From JAPOXR01 sp965116115 (GTDB taxonomy: Bacteria; Pseudomonadota; Alphaproteobacteria; Rhodobacterales; Rhodobacteraceae), in assembly GCA_965116115.1 (NCBI GenBank), contig OZ220486.1, forward strand, positions 3,782,001 through 3,846,000: a stretch of 64,000 nucleotides of DNA. Direction: 5' to 3'. Position numbers and translations under genes: made by a program. The first letter of the stretch is position 1; each line of letters opens with the position of its first letter. Shown here piece by piece: positions 53,823 through 62,875 of the stretch. The notes beneath the pieces are model-generated. The model made no database searches, was not told the origin of the DNA, and worked only from the letters and a program-made list of their open reading frames with translations.

Positions 53823-56348
53823 TCATGCTGATATCACCCTATTTGTCGCTCTAATTCTCAATCCAAACTCATTATCGTACAAGAGGTTTTCCCCAATCGC
53901 GCCGCATTCCTTGACTGCACAGACCGAGTATGTTTCCCGACGCCATTTGGGCCACGTTTTCTTTATTTCTTGGACTTCTGGCCTATCTTGGTCAGGCAGA
54001 AGATGCTCAAAACGCTTCCGGGAGGCAGTTACTTCGGACAGTGCCCAAGCGGTCGCGAGATCGTTCTCGTTTGCCCACGGAACGAGCCGGTTGTTCTCAT
54101 GCCGAGCAAGAACCATCGTCACTTGCGGTTCCCCAAGGCGCGTCGGGAACAGCGCGTCTTTTCCAACTGCTCCACGAGTACCAAGGAAATAACCGGCCGG
54201 AGCATCCACCACGTTACCTTGTGCCATTCCTATATGGGCATAGGCGTCGGCCTCCGCCCTATATTCTGCTTCCTCAAGCATATCCGGGACCGGAGGGGCG
54301 CCGTCGCCGTGCACGGCTTCAAGAAGTGCCCGAAGGCCAGCTGGAGTCTTGATCTCACCTGTGTCAAAAACCGCCTTTGCAGTCAGCCATTGGTGGTCGA
54401 GTCGATAGACCCAAGCTCCGCCGCAGAGAACTGCACTGAGCCAGTCGTCGCCTCTCACCTCATCTGGATCGGGTGAAACCACATGCAGGATCGGAGCGGG
54501 GACGGGCCGGCGAACTTCGGGGCGGACATCCATATGCCGCCAAAGTCTTCCAGTCCGCTGGACCAGCGAACCGATGGGCGCAAGGTCGGAAACCATCGCA
54601 TCGAAATCCAAGTCAAGCGATGCCTCGACAACTTGGGTCGCCACCAGTATCCGGTTTGAGTCTCTCTCGCCATGCTTGCCAAACCGAAGCATCAATGCCT
54701 GTTCGTGGCGGAGCCGGTCAATCAGGGCAAATCGGGCATGCAGCAGGTCGGTTTCCATACCCTGTCGTTTCAATGCTCCTGCTGCCTCAATGGCATCATC
54801 GACAGAGTTGCGCACCCAGACGCAGGCCGCCCCATTTTTGGCAGCAGTCTGCAGAAATTTCATTGCACCGTCTGCATCCGCGATGCGCTCTACCAGAACT
54901 GATCGAGTCCTGTCCGGTTCAACACCTTGGCTCAATACCTTGCGACCGACAAGATGAATGCTCGGATACCGTGTGTCCGAAAACTCGTGCGATTGTCCAA
55001 GCAGTCCTTTCTGAAATGCGCAGACATATTTCTCACGCATTTCTAGAGGCAGTGTTGCCGTCATCAGTATGGCAGAACCCCCGAGCCGAGCCTGCATCTT
55101 TAACAGTGCTTCCAGCTGCTTTTCCATATAGGGATCATAGCTGTGGGCTTCGTCGACTATCAGCACCTTGTCCGCAAGGCCGAACAACCTGAGCGTGGAA
55201 AAACGGGTAGGCAGAATTCCGAGCAGGGCTTGGTCTACCGTTCCAACACCGACTGTTGCCAGCAACGACTTGCGTCTGCTGTCTGTGAGCCATGTGGCGC
55301 AGTCAGTCTCCGGGGTCCCGTCGGCTGAAGCCCCCTGCAAACCCTGCATCGCTTCGCTCAACTTCGCCCGGCTGTGAGTTAGGACTACCGAGGGAGATGT
55401 CTCGAACAACCTTGGCGCAATTCCCCGCATACGCTCGAACATAGCATTGGATGTCGCCATGGTGGGAAGCGCGAAGAATATTCCTCGCGCCTTGCCGGCC
55501 ACCATCATGCGCTGCGCCAAGATTAAAGCCGCCTCGGTTTTCCCCGTGCCCGTTGAATCTTCGATAATGGCCAGTAGAGGTCCTTCCTCCAAGGCAACCA
55601 TTGATGCTGATTCCTGCATCGGCCGCAGACTATCCAGTCCGATGAGGGCACTGGCACCTGTCGTTGCGGGTCTGGGTGGGATAAGGCCCGTTTTCTTTAC
55701 CGCGCATTCCGCACAGTGCCGTGAATTTGCCAGCACCAAATCGACATCGCGCCGATTCGGTTGGAGCGGAAACCAATCGGTGTTCGATCCCACCCAGTCA
55801 GACGCGACGGTCAGGCCGCTCAACACCCAACTCAACGCCCTAGCTTCTTTCGCTGTCATATCTTCCAGCGATGCGTTCGGGAACAATTCGAGCAGCTTGG
55901 AGACCCAATCCTGTGCTGTTTGCTCACCGCTGCCAACTGCGCGTCGCTTCTTCCTTTTGTCGCGCTGGTCTCCTCGCATCGGCGGCTGACCATGATGTCC
56001 GGCTACGGCCGCGTAGAGTTCGGCACGCACCCAAAGATCCGCACCCAGCTTCTCCAAGGCTTTATCCAAGACATTGCACAGCAAATGATCCGAGAGCTCC
56101 CAATGGAGTGGTTTTCCCTTCTCACCTTCACGAATCAGGGCACGGAAGGACTCGGAGAGCTTGCCGACATCATGTAGCGCAACCAGCAATACCATCGCCT
56201 TCCGCTGCACACCCGAGAGGTGGCGAAATGCCGAATGTCCCGCGATAAGCTGCTCCGCACACGCCGCGACATCCAGCATATGCGAGACTGCAGGATGTTC
56301 ATTGCCTTCCTCGTCGGACTTTCCCGGCCAATCGAAAATATGCTCCAT
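53823..56348 (-). CDS. cas3: Cas3 nuclease-helicase, type I-E
   Basis: This is an 841-residue Cas3. The N-terminal HD nuclease has HPAVSHMLDVAA, VALHDVGKLSESFRAL and YAAVAGHHGQPP, which supply the metal ligands. The SF2 helicase follows: Walker A EDSTGTGKTEAALIL, VLIVDEAHSYDPYM (DEAH), ILMTATLPLEM, and the C-terminal VATQVVEASLDLDFDAMVSD, then QRTGRLWRH. Cas3 is recruited by Cascade at a bound target and degrades the DNA. It is divergent from casA, with 681 bases between the starts, rather than leading the same operon as in E. coli. All motifs appear intact. Confidence 0.95.
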   Translation of the reverse strand: MEHIFDWPGKSDEEGNEHPAVSHMLDVAACAEQLIAGHSAFRHLSGVQRKAMVLLVALHDVGKLSESFRALIREGEKGKPLHWELSDHLLCNVLDKALEKLGADLWVRAELYAAVAGHHGQPPMRGDQRDKRKKRRAVGSGEQTAQDWVSKLLELFPNASLEDMTAKEARALSWVLSGLTVASDWVGSNTDWFPLQPNRRDVDLVLANSRHCAECAVKKTGLIPPRPATTGASALIGLDSLRPMQESASMVALEEGPLLAIIEDSTGTGKTEAALILAQRMMVAGKARGIFFALPTMATSNAMFERMRGIAPRLFETSPSVVLTHSRAKLSEAMQGLQGASADGTPETDCATWLTDSRRKSLLATVGVGTVDQALLGILPTRFSTLRLFGLADKVLIVDEAHSYDPYMEKQLEALLKMQARLGGSAILMTATLPLEMREKYVCAFQKGLLGQSHEFSDTRYPSIHLVGRKVLSQGVEPDRTRSVLVERIADADGAMKFLQTAAKNGAACVWVRNSVDDAIEAAGALKRQGMETDLLHARFALIDRLRHEQALMLRFGKHGERDSNRILVATQVVEASLDLDFDAMVSDLAPIGSLVQRTGRLWRHMDVRPEVRRPVPAPILHVVSPDPDEVRGDDWLSAVLCGGAWVYRLDHQWLTAKAVFDTGEIKTPAGLRALLEAVHGDGAPPVPDMLEEAEYRAEADAYAHIGMAQGNVVDAPAGYFLGTRGAVGKDALFPTRLGEPQVTMVLARHENNRLVPWANENDLATAWALSEVTASRKRFEHLLPDQDRPEVQEIKKTWPKWRRETYSVCAVKECGAIGENLLYDNEFGLRIRATNRVISA

Positions 56349-57029
56349 CCTCTACTCACACTGCGAGAAATATCCCTTATATCCGGCAATGAAATTCATA
56401 TTAGTGAATTGTCCGACAAAATTTCCAATCAATTGAACCGTCCATTGAAAATTGACATGTATAACCCGCGTCTGCTAGCAGCCTCTGTTTCCAGTTCAGA
56501 TTATAGCAGATGTTGCTTGTGCCCCGCAAAAGCGTTTCCGGGGAACAACCGTCGTGAGGGGCGCGGAAATTCGGCAGATGCAATCGCACTCACGGTTTGA
56601 CAATCGGCCGGGTCTGCTGCTCTTCGTCTGCTATGCAGCCCTTCATCGGCTCAGGCGGGGCCATCAAGACTCATATGTTCCGATCCGTCTGGGACCGCCG
56701 TTAGGACTTCAGGGAACGCCTCCCGCAGAGCTAGCGACGAGAGCACTCGTTGCGCCTTGCATCGGCGAACCTCATCAGCGGAATCTGGCACACGATAGTC
56801 TCAGATTTTTTGACTTGATCCCCTCATATGAATCAAACCAAGGATGATTCCATAAGGGGTTGTCCACAGGGGTTGTCCGGGGAGGGGCTGCAGAAAACTT
56901 TCTTTTCAATGCTAAAAACTCTGTTTATAGAGGAAAATTCGTACTGCTCATAAACCCACGACAATTCTCATCAGACCCTACATTAACCGTGACGTTACAT
57001 TTTACACCGGCCAGCTATAAAGGCCACCG
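56349..57029. other. Divergent control region between cas3 and casA
   Basis: 681 bases without a credible gene. It is AT-richer than the core genome. It holds the second copy of the dispersed repeat (56825-56880). Directly before casA, AAAGG at 57019-57023 is a good ribosome site. A TATAAA overlapping it at 57016 could be a -10 only for an almost leaderless message. I found no clear cas3 promoter. Confidence 0.5.
56825..56880 (+). repeat. Dispersed repeat, copy 2 (first copy at 5680)
   Basis: Begins CATATGAATCAAACCAAGGA and continues to GTTGTCCACAGGGGTTGTCC. It differs from 5680-5731 by scattered single bases. The TTGTCCACA inside it is one base from the DnaA-box consensus. Copy 1 lies in a different genomic setting, which argues for a mobile or structural repeat. 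Confidence 0.7.
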
Positions 57030-58532
57030 ATGGTTCTAAACCTGCTCTCCGACCCTTGGATTCCTGTTCTGCGAAACGGGGAAACCATCGTCATACGACC
57101 AGACCAGATCGGCGAGTCAGGCGTTTGCGCCTTAGCTTGGCCGAGGGCGGATTTCAACCTGGCTAGTCTCGAACTCCTCATCGGGCTGGTTTCGATAGCC
57201 GATCCGCCGAGAGATGATGCCGATTGGTTGGGACGACTTAACTGGCCCGATACCGATCGGTTCCGCGAGGCGTTGGAACCTTTTGTGCCCTACTTTGAAC
57301 TAGCCGGAAACGGACCACGCTTTCTACAGGATCTGGAAGCCTTGGAGTGCACTGCCAAATGCAACTCTTTAGACATGCTCTATATTGATTCCGCTTTCAC
57401 AAAGACTATCGCCAACAATGCGGATTTAATGGTCAAACGCGGGCGTTCTACCTCCTTGCCTCCCGCCGAAGCTGCTATGGCACTCTACACGCTCCAAACA
57501 TTCGCGCCATCGGGCGGGAAGGGGAATCGCACATCCATGCGAGGCGGCGGGCCAATGACAACATTGGTTCAACCTACCCTTGATGATGACAAACGGTTCC
57601 CATTATGGCGCCTTGTCCTCGCCAATGTCCTCCCCGGCACACCGCTCGCTGCAGAAGATGCAAAACAGGCCCTTCCTTGGCTGCGCGAGACACAGACTTC
57701 GGAGAAAGGCCAGATCGTCACTCAGGCAGACGCCTCTCACCGGTTTGAGGCGTTCTTCGGCATGCCACGGCGGTTGAGGTTGTTGTTCGAGGATGGCAGA
57801 GCCGTCAGTGTGGTTCAACGACCTTACGGAACGAACTACGCAACGTGGGAACACCCGCTGACACCATATTATCGGCGAAAAGAAGACGATCCCGAATGGC
57901 TGCCAGTCCGCCTCAAGGCCGGACGCCTCAGCTACCGCAACTGGCTGGGAGTCACGATGAAAGCTTCTAGGAGCGACAAAGGCGGTACCAAACGCATGGC
58001 CGAGGCAGTGCGAACATATACCAGCCGTCCGCAGGCACCAGACTACGGACTCTTGGTTGGCGGCTGGGCAATGGACAACATGAAGCCGGTCGATTTTTCG
58101 TTGCACAAATATCCCGGATTTCCCAGACTGAACGAGGATAACATAGACCGGGTTCACCAATTGGTGGAAGCCGCGGGAATTGCGTCGCGCACTCTTCGCA
58201 AGAGACTCAAAGCCGCCTGCCAGCTAGACGGCACATCCGCAAATGCAGTAGTCGAGACTCTTTTCGCGGAAACCGAAGAGAAGTTTCAAGCACTGGTCGG
58301 GCGTATCGTTAAGGCTGAGGGGAAAGCAGTTGAGGAAGAATGGTACCGAACCCTGTTTAGCAAGGCAAGATATCTTTTCGACGAACGCGTCGTCGGCGAC
58401 CTGTCCGAAATGACTGTCGCGGCTATCGAGAAGCGGGTGATGGCCCAGCGCAAATTGTGCGCAGAACTGAATAAACTGATCCGCAAGGAGTTAGAACTTC
58501 CTTTACCCGACAAAAGCAAGAGGCGGATATGA
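57030..58532 (+). CDS. casA: Cascade large subunit Cas8e (CasA/Cse1)
   Basis: This is the 500-residue large subunit of type I-E Cascade. It recognises the PAM and helps recruit Cas3. The start LNLLSDPWIPVLRNGE is the family hallmark. The middle GGKGNRTSMRGGGPMTTLVQ region, with the glycine-rich loop, and the C-terminal four-helix part (AVEEEWYRTLFSKARYLFDE) follow in the usual order. The length is normal. It begins the operon casABCDE-cas1-cas2, and its stop overlaps casB by four bases. Confidence 0.93.
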   Translation: MVLNLLSDPWIPVLRNGETIVIRPDQIGESGVCALAWPRADFNLASLELLIGLVSIADPPRDDADWLGRLNWPDTDRFREALEPFVPYFELAGNGPRFLQDLEALECTAKCNSLDMLYIDSAFTKTIANNADLMVKRGRSTSLPPAEAAMALYTLQTFAPSGGKGNRTSMRGGGPMTTLVQPTLDDDKRFPLWRLVLANVLPGTPLAAEDAKQALPWLRETQTSEKGQIVTQADASHRFEAFFGMPRRLRLLFEDGRAVSVVQRPYGTNYATWEHPLTPYYRRKEDDPEWLPVRLKAGRLSYRNWLGVTMKASRSDKGGTKRMAEAVRTYTSRPQAPDYGLLVGGWAMDNMKPVDFSLHKYPGFPRLNEDNIDRVHQLVEAAGIASRTLRKRLKAACQLDGTSANAVVETLFAETEEKFQALVGRIVKAEGKAVEEEWYRTLFSKARYLFDERVVGDLSEMTVAAIEKRVMAQRKLCAELNKLIRKELELPLPDKSKRRI

Positions 58533-59056
58533 AAGACAAAAAGCGGATCGGCAATGTTGTCGTCGAGTGGTATAAGTCCACTCTGGGGAATGACAGCGGC
58601 AGGGCGCGGGCCGCCCGAGCCCGGTTGAGGCGGTGCGAATCGCCCGTAGAGGCACTAATGGTCGCCGAAACCCATCATCTGAACGAGCAACTACAAGCCC
58701 AAGGCAAGAAGCCGAGGGCGGACCAACTCGCTCTTATCGCCACGACCTTCGCGCGATTGAAAGACACCCACGGCGGCCCCAAGCTAGCCAGCCTTTTTGG
58801 CAATCGGGGGAACAAGGATGCCCCTCGCCTACTCAGCGAGTTACGGTTTCAGTCGCTGATCCGGGTTCGTACGCATCGGGCATTGATTGCACCGCTGCGC
58901 CGTTCCTTGGGCGTTTTGGGGAGCCAACCAGCCTGCAACGGAAGGGCATTGGCCGAAGATCTTTGGCATTGGAATGAAATGGTCCGCAATCGCTGGTGCT
59001 TTCAGTATTTTGATGCCGCTTTCGGCGCAGAAAATCAAGAAGAGACAGATCAATGA
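58529..59056 (+). CDS. casB: Cascade small subunit Cse2 (CasB)
   Basis: This is the 175-residue helical small subunit, present as a dimer along the belly of Cascade and stabilising the R-loop. Family-like parts are WYKSTLGNDSGRARAARARL, LADQLALIATTFARLKDTHG-type sequence in the middle, and RFQSLIRVRTHRALIAPLRR. The gene overlaps both neighbours by four bases (ATGA), typical for a tightly coupled operon. Confidence 0.88.
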   Translation: MKDKKRIGNVVVEWYKSTLGNDSGRARAARARLRRCESPVEALMVAETHHLNEQLQAQGKKPRADQLALIATTFARLKDTHGGPKLASLFGNRGNKDAPRLLSELRFQSLIRVRTHRALIAPLRRSLGVLGSQPACNGRALAEDLWHWNEMVRNRWCFQYFDAAFGAENQEETDQ

Positions 59057-60123
59057 CGAATTTCATCCAACTTCACTTTCTAACGGTCTATCCGCCTTCG
59101 AACCCCAACCGCGACGACATGGGGCGGCCGAAGATGGCGGTCTATGGAGGTGTTCAGAGGCTCAGACTATCATCGCAGTCTCTGAAACGCGCGGCCCGTT
59201 TGTCGCCTGCCATGTCTGATACTCTAAAGGGCAAAATGGGTGAGCGCACACAACGGCTTGGCGACGCGGTAATCGAATATCTGGAAGGGAAGGGCGAGGA
59301 CAAAGCGAAAGCCCGCGAAATCGCAAGACAAGTTGCCGAGGTCTTCGGCAAGATCGACGAGAAAGACGCAGATCATGTCCGTATCCGGCAGCTAGCGTTC
59401 ATCTCGCCGGACGAACGGCAGGCAGCAATTGATATGGCGGAACAGGCTCTGAAGACAGGTAAACCATTGGCCAAGGAAGCTAGGGAACGCCGCAACGCTA
59501 TCCTGCGAAAAGCGGATGGGGCGGTAGATCTGGCTATGTTTGGTCGTATGCTGGCGGATGCGCCCGACTTCAACCGCGAGGCTGCGGTACAGGTCTCACA
59601 CGCCATAACCACACACCGTGCGGAGGCGGAAGATGACTACTATACCGCTGTTGACGATCTAAAGAAACCGACAGAGGACATGGGCGCGGGTTTCGTCAGC
59701 GAAGCTGGTTTTGGGTCCGGCGTATATTATCTCTATGTCTGCGTCGACACAGATCAACTGATAGAGAACCTTGCGAACGACCGCGCCTTGGCGCGGAAGG
59801 CCTTAGAGGCGGCTACCGAGGCTTTCGCCACGGCCAGCCCTTCCGGTAAACGCAACAGTTACGCTCATCACACCCGGGCTTCCTTCATTTACGCGGAGGC
59901 CGGAGACCAACAGCCACGAAGCTTAGCTGCAGCGTTCCTTAATCCAGTCGAGCAAGACGACCTGCTTAGCGTGTCCATCTGCCGGCTCAAAGAAACAGCG
60001 GAGGCTATCGACAAATGCTATGGCCCATCCGCCAATGACCGGGCAGAAATGGATCTCACCCGTGGTTCTGGAACTCTAGCTGACATCAAGGCCTTTGTCA
60101 CGGGACAGATAGGCGATGCGTGA
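59053..60123 (+). CDS. casC: Cascade backbone subunit Cas7e (CasC/Cse4)
   Basis: This is the 356-residue backbone protein, six copies of which wrap the crRNA. The N-terminus FIQLHFLTVYPPSNPNRDDM, then GRPKMAVYGGVQRLRLSSQS, is the Cas7e signature. The end YGPSANDRAEMDLTRGSGTL is also conserved. Length and layout are normal. It overlaps casD by eight bases. Confidence 0.93.
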   Translation: MTNFIQLHFLTVYPPSNPNRDDMGRPKMAVYGGVQRLRLSSQSLKRAARLSPAMSDTLKGKMGERTQRLGDAVIEYLEGKGEDKAKAREIARQVAEVFGKIDEKDADHVRIRQLAFISPDERQAAIDMAEQALKTGKPLAKEARERRNAILRKADGAVDLAMFGRMLADAPDFNREAAVQVSHAITTHRAEAEDDYYTAVDDLKKPTEDMGAGFVSEAGFGSGVYYLYVCVDTDQLIENLANDRALARKALEAATEAFATASPSGKRNSYAHHTRASFIYAEAGDQQPRSLAAAFLNPVEQDDLLSVSICRLKETAEAIDKCYGPSANDRAEMDLTRGSGTLADIKAFVTGQIGDA

Positions 60124-60850
60124 CCATCTGGTATTTCTGCTTTCGGCACCGATTGCTTCGTTCGGTGGATATGCGGGCCACGAGCGGAGGGGCAGTGAGA
60201 CGATTCCTATGCGCTCGGCAGTGTTAGGGCTGGTGGGCGCGGCGGTCGGAATAGACAGGGCGGACGCGGAAACACAAGCATCACTGCGAACCTATTCGGT
60301 AGCCGTGCAGGCATTCCAGCGATCAAGGGCACTGCAAGACTACCACACGGTGCAGACCATACCAACGGCAAAGGCTAAACGGCCGGCAAGCCGTTCCCAT
60401 GCTTTTAGGTGCGCTGGCAACGACGTCAACACCATCGTTACTATTCGTGGCTACCGCTGCGACGTGCTGGTCGGCGCGGCTCTGTGGGGAAATGGCAGAT
60501 GGACTTTTGATGAGCTTGCCTCCCACTTGCGACGGCCGAAGTTTCCCCTGTATGTTGGCCGCAAGTCGTGCCCTTTGGCGAATCCTCTCAACCCAAAAGT
60601 GGTGACGGTGCAAGGTCCTGCCGAAGCGTTAGCTTGTATTGAAATACCCGAATGGCTGCACAGTAAAGAATGGTCCGAACAGGATCGCATGCAACATCTC
60701 GTTCATTCAGACGCCGTGGACAGTATCGATGCCCCGCCGTCAAACGAACAGGTTCCGGGTGAACCTCTTGATCGCCAAGCCTGGACGTTTGGAGAGCGTG
60801 TCATTTGGCACCTTGGTGCTCATCTGCACGAACAGGAAAACCCCGCATGA
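60116..60850 (+). CDS. casD: Cascade subunit Cas5e (CasD)
   Basis: This is the 244-residue Cas5e, which caps the 5' handle of the crRNA. The RAMP-type N-terminus HLVFLLSAPIASFGGYAGHE and RRGSETIPMRSAVLGLVGAA are typical. The central GNDVNTIVTIRGYRCDVLVG and PLYVGRKSCPLANPL follow. Its stop overlaps the casE start by four bases. Confidence 0.92.
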   Translation: MRDHLVFLLSAPIASFGGYAGHERRGSETIPMRSAVLGLVGAAVGIDRADAETQASLRTYSVAVQAFQRSRALQDYHTVQTIPTAKAKRPASRSHAFRCAGNDVNTIVTIRGYRCDVLVGAALWGNGRWTFDELASHLRRPKFPLYVGRKSCPLANPLNPKVVTVQGPAEALACIEIPEWLHSKEWSEQDRMQHLVHSDAVDSIDAPPSNEQVPGEPLDRQAWTFGERVIWHLGAHLHEQENPA

Positions 60851-61572
60851 TTCATTATTTGACTCGGGCTGTTCTTAATCGCAAAGCACCGGAGCATGCG
60901 CTCAGATCCCTGCTTGACCCAGCGAACCGGGACATGGCGTTTGATGCCCATCACCGGTTGGTCTGGACCCTGTTCCCTGGCCATAATGCTGTACGAGACT
61001 TTCTTTGGCGTACCGAAGGTAAGGGCAAATTCATGATCCTGTCGGCCCGCCAGCCGCAGAATTCGTGCTTGTTCGAGCCACTCGAATCCAAACCCTTCGC
61101 GCCAGTGCTTAGGACGGGAGACCAGCTTGCCTTCATGCTGCGCGCCAACGCAACCAGAGACCGGCGATCCGATCCGCAGGACGATATAGCTGCGGGTGCT
61201 GGACGAAGATCGGGCAAAGACCACCGTGTCGATGTTGTAATGCACTGGATGCGGGAGCAGGAGCGTGGATCCCTTAGCATCTCCCCCCGTGCTTATCGTC
61301 GCACGGACGCAGCTGAGAAAGCAGGACAGCATTGGCTCGCAAGTCAGGGCACTCGCAAAGGGTTTTCGGTAGACAGGGGCCTTTTAACCATTGAAGACTA
61401 TCGGGTTATTCAGTTAAAACGCAGGAGCGGCGGACACGCTACTTTCGGAACACTTGACTTCAGAGGCTTACTAACCGTCCGTGATCCAGAGGTCTTCATC
61501 GAAGCATTGATCGCGGGCTTCGGTCGCGCCAAAGCCTATGGCTGCGGTCTGATGCTAATACGCAGGGCCTGA
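60847..61572 (+). CDS. casE: crRNA endonuclease Cas6e (CasE)
   Basis: This is a 241-residue Cas6e that cuts the pre-crRNA at each repeat hairpin and stays bound to the 3' end. I use the ATG at 60847, giving MIHYLTRAVLNR; upstream in-frame sequence does not resemble the family. A likely catalytic histidine is in FDAHHRLVWTLFPG near residue 30. The C-terminal glycine-rich loop GFGRAKAYGCGLMLIRRA is the RAMP signature. The repeats of the array have the expected palindrome for it. Confidence 0.93.
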   Translation: MIHYLTRAVLNRKAPEHALRSLLDPANRDMAFDAHHRLVWTLFPGHNAVRDFLWRTEGKGKFMILSARQPQNSCLFEPLESKPFAPVLRTGDQLAFMLRANATRDRRSDPQDDIAAGAGRRSGKDHRVDVVMHWMREQERGSLSISPRAYRRTDAAEKAGQHWLASQGTRKGFSVDRGLLTIEDYRVIQLKRRSGGHATFGTLDFRGLLTVRDPEVFIEALIAGFGRAKAYGCGLMLIRRA

Positions 61573-61577
61573 AACCA

Positions 61578-62522
61578 GTGTCATCCATATCTGGACTGCC
61601 ACCGCCACGCCCAATTCCAATCAAGGACCGAGCATCAATTTTGTTTATTGAGAAAGGCCGGCTCGACGTTCTTGATGGAGCATTCGTGGTAGTCGACAAG
61701 AACGGTGCACGCACGCACATACCGGTTGGCGGCATCGCATGCCTGATGCTTGAGCCTGGTGCTCGTGTCTCGCATGCTGCTGTAGCTCTGGCCGCTCGTG
61801 TTGGCTGTCTTTTAGTCTGGATCGGCGAGGCAGGTGTCCGTCTCTATGCTTCAGGTCAGCCCGGCGGAGCGCGTGCGGACCGGCTTCTTCACCAAGCGCG
61901 TCTCGCACTGGATCCGAACGCCCGCCTGCGCGTTGTAAGAAAAATGTATGATATGCGTTTCGGCGAACCAGCACCGAAACGCAGGTCGGTCGATCAGTTG
62001 CGTGGCATCGAAGGCGCCCGTGTCAAGCGTCTATACGAATTGCTGGCCCGCAAGCATAATGTCGTATGGAAAGGGAGAAAATATGATCCCGGAAACTGGA
62101 ATGCAGCGGATCTGCCCAATCAGTGCCTCAGTCAAGCAACTGCTTGCCTCTATGGGTTGGCTGAGGCTGCAATTCTAGCCGCCGGCTACGCACCAGCCAT
62201 CGGGTTTCTTCATACCGGAAAACCCCAATCCTTTGTCTATGACGTGGCGGACATATTCAAGTTCGAGACCGTTGCACCCATTGCGTTTCAAGTTGCAGGT
62301 GAGTCGGTTCGGGGAAAATACCCTGCAACCGAGGATCCAGTCAGAGAGGTGAGACGCGGCTGCCGCGACGCCTTTCGTAAGACTAGGTTGCTTGGCCGAC
62401 TTATTCCTGCTATTGAAGAAATGCTGTCGGCCGGTGAATTCACGGCTCCACCGGCACCAGACGAGGCGCAACCGGTCGCGATTGTCGAGAAACCCAGCGG
62501 CGATGTTGGTCATCGCGGTTAA
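61578..62522 (+). CDS. cas1: CRISPR integrase Cas1, type I-E
   Basis: This is a 314-residue Cas1e, the metal-dependent integrase for new spacers. Recognisable parts are RASILFIEKGRLDVLDGAFV near the start, AARVGCLLVWIGEAGVRLYA, and the active-site region QATACLYGLAEAAILAAGYA, followed by PAIGFLHTGKPQSFVYDVAD, which holds the catalytic His and Asp residues. It begins five bases after casE, and its last 20 bases overlap cas2. Confidence 0.95.
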   Translation: MSSISGLPPPRPIPIKDRASILFIEKGRLDVLDGAFVVVDKNGARTHIPVGGIACLMLEPGARVSHAAVALAARVGCLLVWIGEAGVRLYASGQPGGARADRLLHQARLALDPNARLRVVRKMYDMRFGEPAPKRRSVDQLRGIEGARVKRLYELLARKHNVVWKGRKYDPGNWNAADLPNQCLSQATACLYGLAEAAILAAGYAPAIGFLHTGKPQSFVYDVADIFKFETVAPIAFQVAGESVRGKYPATEDPVREVRRGCRDAFRKTRLLGRLIPAIEEMLSAGEFTAPPAPDEAQPVAIVEKPSGDVGHRG

Positions 62523-62811
62523 CAATGCCCCACCCCGACTGCGCGGTCGTTTGGCAGTCTGGCTCCTTGAAATAAGAGCTGGCATCTATGTCGGAAATTA
62601 TTCGCAGCGAACACGCGATATTATCTGGGCGCAAGTTCAGGCGTATATTGGCGACGGCGACGCCATCATTGCATGGGCAGCTTCCAACGACGCCGGCTAC
62701 GATTTTGATACCTGCGGCGTCAATCGCCGTGTTCCAATGGATATAGATGGATTGAAACTGGTGCGTTTTACACCTCACTCCGACTCTGTCCGGCCACCAC
62801 ATGGAATGTAA
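62503..62811 (+). CDS. cas2: Cas2, type I-E
   Basis: This is the 102-residue Cas2e partner of Cas1. I start at the ATG at 62503, MLVIAVNNAPPRLRGRLAVW, which is the family N-terminus; it overlaps the end of cas1 by 20 bases. LLEIRAGIYVGNYSQRTRDI and the final GLKLVRFTPHSDSVRPPHGM fit Cas2e. With Cas1 it forms the adaptation complex. The gene ends 64 bases before the first repeat. Confidence 0.93.
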   Translation: MLVIAVNNAPPRLRGRLAVWLLEIRAGIYVGNYSQRTRDIIWAQVQAYIGDGDAIIAWAASNDAGYDFDTCGVNRRVPMDIDGLKLVRFTPHSDSVRPPHGM

Positions 62812-62831
62812 CAGTTTTTTTGGTAAGTTCT

Positions 62832-62860
62832 TTGACATCAAAAATAGTGTTTTATATTAA
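62832..62860 (+). promoter_or_regulatory. Leader promoter of the CRISPR array
   Basis: In the 64-base AT-rich leader, a perfect TTGACA at 62832-62837 is followed after 17 bases by TATTAA (62855-62860), or after 15 by TATATT. Transcription would begin about ten bases before the first repeat at 62876. Confidence 0.7.
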
Positions 62861-62875
62861 TGGCTTCTCAGAAGA

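Noticed and set aside
57000..57030. GTTACA-16-TATAAA as the casA promoter
   Set aside because: The -10 would sit only nine bases before the ATG and overlaps the AAAGG ribosome site, so it would give a message with almost no leader. I left it unannotated as a promoter.
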